64,000 nt of DNA from Flabesymbios commensalis (taxonomy: Eukaryota; Annelida; Polychaeta; Terebellida; Flabelligeridae): contig OZ024907.1 in assembly GCA_964017125.1 (NCBI GenBank), positions 24,924,476-24,988,475 on the forward strand, given 5' to 3'. The notes below the pieces were generated by a model. That model saw only the letters and a list, made by a program, of their open reading frames with translations, searched no databases and was not told the DNA's origin. How positions within the stretch are numbered: position 1 is the stretch's first letter; each line of letters begins with the position of its first letter. The translations under genes were made by a program, and so were the position numbers. This document shows, in pieces, positions 56,901-64,000 of this stretch.

Positions 56901-59900
56901 CAGAGTAAATGATGTATTAAACAATAATACACATTTTTGTTTTATAGTTTTATGGTCTACCTATCTGGCATATTAAGTTAATTATGGCCGATAGTTAACA
57001 ATTGAATTTGATCAAGTAGAAATTTTTCAGGGCATATTCCTCCCTAAAACTGCACATTTTATTTTATAGTAATGGTCTAGCTATCTGGCACGGTTTGTCA
57101 GATATCAGGCATATTAAAGTTAATTATGGTCGATTAGGTAGGTCAAAGTTCATAACCCCCAAAAGGCACATCTACACCCCTTAAGGGATGTGTGTGTGTG
57201 CAATATGAATGAAATCCTCCCATAGGTTTCTGAGATCTGCTCCAGAAACGAACCTTTGCCAGATATCAGGCATATTAAAGTTAATTTTGGCCGGTGGTCT
57301 TCCACTTAAAAGGGTCAAAGTTCATAAACCCCAAAAAGCACATCTACACCCACTAAGGGAATCCCCCCCTGGGTTTCCAAGATCTGCTCCAGAAACGAGA
57401 CACAGACAGACATTCGAGGACATCCAAGGCGACGAAATAACCCCTGCCCCTAATTCGTTGAGCGGGGGATAAAAAGTACACTGAAAGAGTGAGCAAAAAT
57501 AGAATAAACAAGACTACATAAGTCCAGGAGCTCCCGCTCCGAATTAGAATTTGATTCAAGCAATTTTGTATAGGGTTATTAATGTAGTCCTAGTCTAGGT
57601 CAAAAATCAAGACGCAAGACAACTAGGTCTAAGAAGCCCAGTCTAAGAGTAAGATAAGAACTAGACAGTCTGTCAGAGATTGCAAACCTCCATTGAAATT
57701 AATGATCCTAATCAGTATCCCAGTAATGGTCTACCTATCTGGCACAGTTTACCCGATATCAGGCCAACCGAGTTAACTAATAGCTGATTTACGGTCATTT
57801 TGAATTCGATATAAATTAGTTAAAAATTTAGGGTGCATCCTCCCCCTAAACCTCAAATTTTGTTTTATAGTAATGGACTAACATCTAACACAGTTTGCAA
57901 AATATTGGGCATGTGAAAGTAAATAATGGCCGATAGGGGGCCATTTTGAATTTGATCGAGTCAGAATTTTTCATGATGCATCCTCAGCTGAAATCTCACA
58001 TTTCATTCTATAGTAATCGTCTAGCTATCTAGCACGGTTTACCAAATATCGGCCATGTGAATGTGAACAATGGCCTAAAGGCGGCCATTTTGAATTTGAT
58101 CAAGTCAAAATTTTCCAAGATGCATCCTCAGCTGAAATCTCACATTTCATTCTATAGTAATCGTCTAGCTATCTAGCACGGTTTACCAAATATCGGCCAT
58201 GTGAAAGTGAACAATGGCCTAAAGGCGGCCATTTTGAATTTGATCAAGTCAAAATTTTCCAAGATGCATCCTCAGCTGAAATCTCACATTTCATTCTATA
58301 GTAATGGTCTAGCCATCTAGCACGGTTTACCAAATATCGCCCATGTGAAAGTGAATAATGGCCGATATAAGGCCATTTTGAATTTGATCAAGTCAAAATT
58401 TTTCAAGATGCATCCTCTCCTGAAATCTCACATTTTGTTTTATAGTAATGGTCTAGCCATCTAGTACGGTTACCAAAAACCGGCTATGTGAAAGTGAATA
58501 ATGGCCGATAGGCGGCCATTTTGAATTTGATCGAGTCAATTTTTTTCAAGATGCATCCTCTCTTGTAATCTCACATTTTGTTTTATAGTAATGGTCCAGC
58601 TATCTAACATGGTTTACCAAATATCAGCAATGTGAAAGTAAATAGAGGCCGATAGGCGGCCATTTTGAATTCGATTGAGTCGAAAGTTTTTAAAAGGCAT
58701 CCTCTCTCGAAACGTCACATTTTGATTTATAGTAATGGCCTAGCTATCTAGCACGGTTTACCTGATATCAGGCCTATGGAGGTAAATAATGCTGATTGTC
58801 GGCCATTTTGAATTCGTAAGTTAAAAAATTTCAGGGTGCATCCTCCCCCGAAAACTCACACTTTGTTTTATAGTAATCAGGTAATGGTCTAGCCATCTAG
58901 CACGGTTTACCAAATATCAGCCATGGTAAAATGAATAATGGCCGAAAAGGCGGCCATTTTAAATTTGATTAAGTCAATTTTTTTCAAGATGCATCCTCAT
59001 CTGAAATCTCACATTTCGTTTTACAGTAATGGTGTAATGGTCTAGCCATCTAGCACGGTTGACCAAATAACGGCCATGTGAAAGTGAATAATGGCCGATT
59101 GGCGGCCATTTTAAACTTGGACGAGTTGAATTTTTTTCAAAATGCATCCTCTCCTGAAGCCTTACAATTTGTTTTATAGTAATGGTGTAGATATCTTGAG
59201 ATGTTTTCATGATATTCCACAATATCAGGCCTGTCGAGGTGAATAATGGCTGATAGGCGGCCATTTTGAATTTTATTAACTTCAAATTTTTCAAGATGCA
59301 TCCTCTCCTGAAACCTTACAATTTATTTGATATTAATGGTGTAGCTATCTTGAGCGGTTTTCATGATATTCCGCAATATCAGGCCTGTCGAGGTGAATAA
59401 TGGCCGATAGGCGGCCATTTTTAATTTTATCGACTTGAAATTTTTCAAGATGCATCCTCTCCTGAAACCTCACAATTTGTTTTATAGTAATGGTGTAGCT
59501 ATCTTGAGCGGTTTTCATGATAATCCGCAAAATCTTTCAGTCGGATTTACCGATGTTATAAATTAGGTCAAAGTGCTGGGTCAACTTCAAGGTCAAGGTC
59601 CAAAAACCTGAAAAGGCACAACTAGGGACCTTAGAGAACATGTATGTGCAAAATGACTGTCGTCGGCCCAGTACTTTTCGAGATCTGCTCCGGAGGCGAA
59701 GTGCACGTCAAAACGTCTAAATAGGTCATAGTTCTGAACCAAAAGTAGGTCAAAATTCAAATACCCCAAAAGGCACAACTAGACCCCCTAGGGGTGTTGT
59801 GTGTGAAATTTGAAGACAATCGGACAAGTACTTTCAGAGATATGCTCCGGAAACGAATTGTTTACGGACGGCCCAACGGCCCAACGCCGTAACATCATCA

Positions 59901-62101
59901 TTTTCTCCTCTGCGACCTTGCGTATTGAATTCAGATTAAAAATATTTTAACCTGTCCATTAGCCACCTGGAAGTAACCCACATACCAGAAATTGTTATCC
60001 TACCTTATTTTCTTACAAAGTTATAGGCAAAAGAAGAGGCAAAAAAAAAAACGGAGGTAGAATCCATAGCTCCCTCCGTCTCACCTACGGTGAAGGTGGG
60101 AGCTAATAACAAGATCGGAGCTGACTTGAAACAAAGCAGAGAGACCACTATGACCATAACAAACTTGATAGATTGTACACACAGTGGCCAATTCTGTACA
60201 AGTCACACTAGGTCAAAAAAGGTATATACTATACACAGTGAAATACAGTAAATTACACTCCCAGAGGGCAACACTGGGTGACATAATAAACCTCCAGTAG
60301 AGATGTGGATAATAAAATTCTTGGCTCATTTAAAAGTAGAGTAATGGTTTACTGTACTGCCTGACTTCGGACTGATGATATAAGTGATTGTCAGAGCATG
60401 AAATGTGATCATAATGGTTGTACATGTATATGACATTGTGATTAGTTAGCTTATTGAAGGTAATGGATGGACAACTTTAATTATTGCATCATTCTTGTGA
60501 TTAAATTCAAAGCTTTAAGGAAAACTTGACAAAGTTGCTTAGTTGTTATAGGATAATCAAACTATGCTTTATTTGGAACCCTAAATATGTTTTCCCATAA
60601 AGTGACTTACTTTGAGCACCGGGCAATGCAGGAAAATCTTCTTGCTGTATTTGAAATTCTGGAGTCGGTTCCTGGCTGGGTTTGCTGACCATACCTTGAA
60701 CAAAAAGCATACATTTATTATGAAGCTTCACAGTTATTCTTTTAAAAATAAAATGAGTAGCTGAAATGTAGAGTGAAACGGGTTTTTTACATACATATTC
60801 AATGCTACTGTGTGAAAAGAGCTTCGTTATGCTGTTTATGGGGGCTGCACATGCTTAAATGAAGTTAATTTTGATATCATGATATATAGATGAATGTCAT
60901 TGGTGTTTAAATTTCAATAAATACTACTTGTCAATTGTTTTGGGTCCATTAATTAATTTATCCATGAAATTATTGTCATTGGTGGATTTTTATTTTCGCA
61001 TCTGTTGAAATATTTCTGCACAGCTGGATCAATATCACTGCCTTTTTTACACAACATAATTTCACATATGACAATTATGGTTGTGCAGTTACATAGTTTA
61101 TAGTACATTTGTTGAAATACTACATTGGTCTCCACAACAAATAAATAATTACTAGTCACTAGCCTGCTAGTCAAGTAACTGATTAATCAAAAAAGGCTAA
61201 AGTAAGTGCATATTATACTTTGAATGCCCCACAGTAACACCTAGGTATTTACTTTAATTTTATTCACCTTGAAGTGCGAACTGCTGCAACAATTCCCTTC
61301 TCGTGGTGAATAAAAATAAACTTTTTAAGAAATAACCATGTGTAATATACCAAATAAGAAGTCAATGTTCCAACTGTGATGGATTAAACCTTTTTGTTGT
61401 TCACTGATTGTTAAATGGTTTAAAATAAATGAACTATGATCTAATAGGCAAGCTGTCCTGGAAAACAAAATTGTCAGGCAGTTAAAGAGATTGATCGACA
61501 TATTGCAACCAAAAGGCACATACAAGCTTGTTATTCCAAAGTATTGCATTTAGAAAATACACATTTTTTCGTGCAGAAAAAAATTGACAATAATTTAAAA
61601 CAGATTCAATTTAAGGCTTAAATAAGAAATGAATATCCACAAATTAGTAATCTCAAAAACAAGTGTGAAAATAAGAAAAAAATGTGTAACAAATGGAATA
61701 TAATTACAAAACTAACTAATGGACACTTTATTTTATCAGCAATATTTAGTTAATGAATAATTTTCAAAGAGTTAGTATGTGGAAAACTGATGACCAAAAG
61801 GAACATGCATGTTCTGAAGGGACAAACTTGCTAAACAAATGAGATTTAACACATGTGGACAGAGTCATGCTTCACATCTAACAGAAAGTTGATTACAAAA
61901 TAACAACAACAAAACTCTTGAAAAGGAAGATCAAAATGGTAAAATCCATCAATCTAAACACGAAAGTAGAAGTTACTACACCAAACCCTTGCGGCTTACC
62001 ATAGCTTCTACTTGCAGGCATTGGGTTAGGCGGGGCAGTCCGATTTCCTAATGTGGGGAACTCTGATATAGAGAGGTCAAGACTAGCTTGGTTTTCAGAA
62101 T
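44912..62101 (-). CDS. CNOT2: CNOT2, CCR4-NOT complex subunit 2 (3' eight coding exons; 5' part outside window)
   Basis: Scaffold subunit of the CCR4-NOT mRNA deadenylase; its C-terminal NOT box pairs with CNOT3 and CNOT1. Exons in transcript order (complement): 62000-62101, 60611-60694, 55408-55448, 52701-52824, 49989-50145, 49487-49548, 46024-46174, 44912-45122; splice sites are GT-AG, phases fit throughout, giving 309 visible residues plus stop. The first two exons carry EFPTLG and DFPALPG, matching the paired FPALxxR/FPALPG motifs of human CNOT2. Then follow KRGIQTHPDG, a strongly conserved block (MVTDQFGMVGLLTFIRAAET, LTTLGLNLNSP, CRPQDIDFHVP), and the NOT box (RYGEDLLFF, YMNGGDVLQL, ERVWITRAPGMEP, TYERGTYYYFD, EFYLEYDKLEERP). 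The protein ends soon after, at LPPIQQE. The 41 bp exon at 55408-55448 is a microexon in the poorly conserved linker. The exon 46024-46174 donor splits a Leu codon (TT then A). Introns are loaded with repeats. The upstream exon beyond 62101 was not found in the remaining 1.9 kb. Confidence 0.95.
47041..47595. repeat. Tandem ~145 bp units ending in GCGGGGGATA
   Basis: Three units with GGCGGCCATTTTGAATTT, AATCACTTGCACATCTCCAT, TTGCGCCCACAAGAAAA. The block starts near CAAGAGGACTGAAGTCCTAT and ATCCCCCGCC and ends ACGGGCGGGGGATA, so the two ends are inverted. A second block of the same type is at 52090-52535. CNOT2 intron. Confidence 0.55.
47720..49055. mobile_element. DNA element with CCGTATTT inverted ends and TA target duplication
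   Basis: The left end CCGTATTTGCTGGCCTATAA and the right end TTATAACCCGGAAAATACGG are inverted, each followed inward by TAAGTCGCAC-type repeats. TA flanks both ends (47718-47719, 49056-49057). The flanking host sequence is a local tandem repeat whose second unit (near 49210-49240, AGCAGGATACATTGAAGACC) shows the uninterrupted site. A foldback element (48172-48580) is nested inside. No transposase frame was seen. CNOT2 intron. Confidence 0.65.
48172..48580. mobile_element. Foldback element, copy 3 (nested)
   Basis: TGTTTTTCGGCGATTTCTCA at the left is mirrored by TGAGCAATCAGCGAAAATCT at the right; matching continues inward through TTTTCATGAAATTT and GACTATTATCGGGTCCCC for much of the arm. The centre has GGGTTTATAGAGGGACGTCG. 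Homologous to 958-1382. Confidence 0.7.
49711..49834. repeat. Near-perfect 60 bp-stem hairpin (CNOT2 intron)
   Basis: 49711-49771 and 49775-49834 are inverted repeats with a 3 nt loop (TTG) and only a few mismatches or one-base gaps: GGCTAAGTGTTATTTTATGC on the left is matched exactly by GCATAAAATAACACTTAGCC on the right. Either strand's transcript would fold into a long stem. It could be a palindromic MITE; no second copy was recognised here. Confidence 0.8.
50466..51816. mobile_element. hAT-like non-autonomous DNA transposon with CCTTAC target duplication
   Basis: Perfect 14 bp inverted ends CAGGGTTTCCCCCA and TGGGGGAAACCCTG, flanked on both sides by CCTTAC (50460-50465, 51817-51822). The left subterminal region has repeated CGTGACGCTT/AAGCGTCACG motifs. 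A palindromic CAGCAAACACG element is nested at 50774-50895. The ends fit the hAT superfamily, whose duplications are 8 bp; only 6 bp match here, so assignment is tentative. CNOT2 intron. Confidence 0.65.
50774..50895. mobile_element. Miniature palindromic element, CAGCAAACAC family (nested)
   Basis: CCAGCAAACACGATACAG at the left and GCCGTGTTTGCCG at the right enclose TTAATGTTGGTCCATCGTTG and GCTGGCTCAACATTAAAG, a quasi-palindromic core. Inserted within the hAT-like element. Confidence 0.55.
52090..52535. repeat. Second block of ~145 bp units ending in GCGGGGGATA
   Basis: TTGAAAAAATCACTTGCACA, CCATATTGTTGGGAATGTGA and the end TATGGGGCGGGGGATAC match 47041-47595. CNOT2 intron. Confidence 0.5.
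53080..53550. repeat. Unclassified repeat tract
   Basis: AAAATGGCCGCCACAGCCTC, TTGCGGCCATTTTGATTATC and ACCTTGTCCTTTGACCTATG resemble the GGCCATTTTGA-type units elsewhere. A short GGCGGAGGCGGCGGCG patch is near 53490. Confidence 0.35.
53915..54075. repeat. Quasi-palindromic unit, inverted relative to 62755-62885
   Basis: GAGCAGGTAGGCGACACAAT, ACACCTGACTAC and AACACAAGACGTCGGCC, then TTTAATGTTCGGTCAGCATC...GGACCAACATTAAACCAGT. The GCAGGTAGGCGACA and CACACCTGAC flank is found reverse-complemented at 62840-62875. Confidence 0.5.
54480..55400. other. CNOT2 intron sequence without recognised features
   Basis: AT-rich, chance frames only. GTGGTTACTAACTGGCAATA near 54770 has a weak partner near 63600 (GTGGTTACTAACCAGCAATA). 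Confidence 0.35.
55580..55875. repeat. Quasi-palindromic unit interrupted by a TTAA MITE
   Basis: ATCGTAGACGGTGGACCAAC-ATTAA (to 55615) resumes as TTAAACCAGCATTGG (from 55845). Taken together these are the two parts of the unit seen whole at 62757-62815 and 54000-54045. Confidence 0.65.
55612..55848. mobile_element. TTAA-target MITE, subtype A, copy 2 (CNOT2 intron)
   Basis: TTAA at 55612-55615 and 55845-55848; ends CCTTTCTAGCGCAGGG and CAGCGTTGTAAGGG. The interior shares AGACCCA, ATAGGTATTCAAATGA and TTTCAAATTGAAAAA with 34973-35221. Its left part is only loosely palindromic, unlike the perfect hairpin of copy 1. Confidence 0.75.
56028..56143. repeat. 21 bp minisatellite, about 5 units
   Basis: Units GCGCCATGTTGCCCTTYATG repeat from 56033 to about 56143 with point differences. 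Since 21 is a multiple of 3, a heptapeptide-repeat frame (HVALHER-like) appears by chance. Confidence 0.8.
56937..57475. repeat. Degenerate 144 bp-family units with GACAGACATTC...GCGGGGGATA tail
   Basis: GTTTTATAGTAATGGTCTAG, GATATCAGGCATATTAAAGT, AAAAGGCACATCTACACCCC and GAGATCTGCTCCAGAAACGA occur here, with GATATCAGG...AAAGTTAAT appearing twice; the block ends TTGAGCGGGGGATA. CNOT2 intron. Confidence 0.5.
57700..59535. repeat. 144 bp-period satellite array, about 12 units (CNOT2 intron)
   Basis: GGCCATTTTGAATTTGATC recurs at 57793, 57939, 58083, 58227, 58371, 58514, 58658, 58801, 58952, 59104, 59259 and 59413. Spacing is 143-146 bp for the first eight units and 151-155 bp in the last four, which form a distinct longer subfamily with AATATCAGGCCTGTCGAGGT. 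Each unit has CAAGATGCATCCTC, TCACATTTTGTTTTATAGTA and GTCTAGCTATCTAGCACGG. No coding capacity. Confidence 0.9.
59560..59895. repeat. Repeat tail, two related units ending in a GGACGG-rich end
   Basis: Two passages of AGGTCAAAGT/AGGTCAAAATT, AAAAGGCACAACTAG, TACTTTTCGAGATCTGCTCC / TACTTTCAGAGATATGCTCC, then TTACGGACGGCCCAACGG. It follows the satellite directly and resembles the tails at 43060-43220 and 57120-57470. Confidence 0.5.
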
Positions 62102-62754
62102 CTGAAACAATTTTGATTAATTATTATTTAATTTTTCTCCTATGATGGTAAATTGTTTCACATGCTCCACAAAAATCCACAACAAAAAATACATCCAACT
62201 GGGAATGAAAAATAATCTAGCCAGGAGAGAGAGGTTAGTGATCAAAAGAATCTGACCTTAGTCTGAAAATAATAATATGATATAAAACTACATATATTAA
62301 AGATGAAATATAACTATGTTATTTAGGAAAGTTTAGTTATTATCGCACTGGTGACGTTGAAACAACTGTTGTTATTTATACTACTTTACATATTCAACTA
62401 TTTTCGAATATGAACTTCATACCATATTTTTCAATCAACAGTAGAAACCTCATTTTATCATCTATTAAACAAATTTTCTCATGGAGTGATATCTTCTGCT
62501 GATGTTATAATAAAAGTTATTTCAAGCTGTGAGGTATCAGTAAATCAGCTGTGTCATATATATAATAGCTACATGAAAGTAGCTAGGTCCATTGCAGAAT
62601 GCTCAACATGTTAAAGCGAAGAGTTAATGACCTTCCAGAAATAAAGATTTTCATGTCACAAATTAATAAAGAATAGAACAGATCTGAAAAGAGGCAGTAT
62701 GGACAATCAAGTATCAGTCCAGAATCTTGAGCATAAAAGTGGCAGTCATTTACC

Positions 62755-62950
62755 TAATACTGATTTATGTTGGTCCACTGTCTGCGATGCTGGCCCAACA
62801 TTAAACTAGCATTAGGTATTGTGTTCACCAGGAGGTGGTCAGGTGTGGTGAGGCACTTTGTCGCCTGCTCACAGAAAACACAAGACGCTGATCAAGCTCA
62901 ATTAATGATGTCCTGGCATCTCTGACGTCGGTCCAGCATTAATGATAAAT
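62755..62950. repeat. Two quasi-palindromic units
   Basis: TACTGATTTATGTTGGTCCA, CTGTCTGCGATGCTGGCCCA and ACATTAAACTAGCATTAGG form one complete unit; GACGCTGATCAAGCTCAATT...GGTCCAGCATTAATGAT is a second. Upstream (5' on the - strand) of the last CNOT2 exon in the window. Confidence 0.55.
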
Positions 62951-62959
62951 CCTACAGTG

Positions 62960-64000
62960 GATTATTTAAGCATAGGCTTCATTTAGGCCTATAGTGAAAC
63001 ACGTGATTGACTACGATAATGACAAAATATGTCTGTTTGCTTTGCTCCCTAAGGCTGCCTTGAGGTGTCCTGTGTTCTCTAATATAATCAGTTTTTATTC
63101 TGAGGTCTTGTAATTAAAAGGAACAACTAGTATTTAGGCTGGTGATATTTTATGTGCTTTATGTAGTATTAGGCCAGCACTTCCGTGAGAAACATGAAGA
63201 CTGTTAATTGTAGCAAGATTAACGTCACATCGTGACAACCCTTGTGGCACTGTAAATAATATTGTGGGTATTAATTCACGTAGGCTTATTTATGGCTACA
63301 ATATAATTGCCATAATAATCAGGAAAAAGAGTATAGCAGTAAGTAATATATTATTGTATGATAAAGTTATAGATTTACGCATGGCGTTGACTGTGATAAT
63401 GAAGCAATTCCGCTGCAGTACAATAACTTGTGTCTCGCTAAACATTATGAGTTCCCGGGAGACATTACAATGGCCCTGTTATATATATATATACACTAAA
63501 GCCTGGATACGGTTTATAACAGTTTTTCTGAAACTTGAAACCATTGAAAGAGAAGCTGCTAAATTTTCAAAGTTTGGGGAGTAGTTTTTAACCAGGATGT
63601 GGTTACTAACCAGCAATATGCTGTAGTTAAAAATCATACAATAATTTGGCTAAGCGAAGCACCATAGCTGGATGTTGAAAATTGTATCTGCTACATCCAA
63701 ATTGTAGATGTTGGCATCTCTGAATTACTGCTGATCCCTGGCTATGTTGAAACCGGTTCAAGCTGACTGTTGCATGCTAATTTATACCTATCACAGAGCA
63801 TTTCATTTCATAATGATGCTCCTGCTATCATGCAAGGTTTGAGAAATATTGGGCAAAATTCAGAAAAAAATGCCATTATAGATTTTATATCCGCAAAATT
63901 GTGGGTTATTGTTGTGTAATGTTCAGTGGACGTTTAATTTAATCTGCAATAATAATAACACTCTAGCTGTTGCACAAAAGTTCTGAGCTAATAATCAAAA
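62960..64000. other. Right-edge region, likely CNOT2 intron
   Basis: AT-rich with no CNOT2-like exon on the - strand. A TTTAACCAGGATGTGGTTACT segment near 63588 weakly resembles 54760. Nothing else was recognised. Confidence 0.35.

Noticed and set aside
58974-59294. 106-codon - frame
   Set aside because: Translation of 144 bp satellite units; repeats itself with the unit.
53915-62885. A single 9 kb transposon bounded by inverted copies of one repeat
   Set aside because: Three CNOT2 exons lie between; the ends are two independent insertions of the same family.

Overview
This is a repeat-rich, AT-rich metazoan nuclear window holding parts of two conserved genes that point tail to tail. The + strand carries a complete bestrophin chloride-channel coding region in nine exons (25743-36011). 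The - strand carries the last eight coding exons of CNOT2, the NOT-box subunit of the CCR4-NOT deadenylase (62101 down to 44912); its upstream exons lie beyond the right edge. Both models rest on family-level matches, conserved splice sites and intron phases that stay consistent throughout. Intron-rich genes, CR1/L2-like LINE fragments, 5S- and tRNA-derived SINEs, TTAA-target MITEs and a large excess of the palindrome TAGGCCTA suggest a marine invertebrate, most plausibly an invertebrate deuterostome such as an echinoderm or hemichordate. The species is inference.

Layout. 1-23 kb is a graveyard of repeats: LINE fragments, foldback elements, a 5S-derived SINE, a Ty3/gypsy fossil scrap, a tRNA-derived SINE, a foldback element whose arms are built of a 16-17 bp minisatellite, a TTAA MITE with a perfect 197 bp tandem duplication, a 10 bp-unit minisatellite of about 620 bp, and a 186 bp satellite in higher-order repeats. 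23-36 kb is the bestrophin locus, whose introns hold a pogo-like MITE, a TTAA MITE with a perfect 43 bp hairpin and other insertions. 36-45 kb is the convergent intergenic region, with a second type of TTAA MITE starting exactly at the bestrophin stop codon, an array of quasi-palindromic units and a 2.4 kb foldback element. 45-62 kb is CNOT2, whose introns carry a TA-flanked element with a nested foldback element, a 60 bp-stem hairpin, a hAT-like element, a nested TTAA MITE and a 144 bp-period satellite.

The two genes have unrelated molecular jobs (plasma-membrane Ca2+-gated anion channel; mRNA deadenylation scaffold). In human, BEST3 and CNOT2 both lie in 12q15, so their adjacency here may be a remnant of old linkage. 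I saw no CRISPR array, no bacterial-type operon and no intact transposase. No wholly new protein system is evident; the most unusual signals are structural: perfect or near-perfect hairpins, dyad-symmetric dispersed units, and insertions whose empty sites can be read from paralogous copies.
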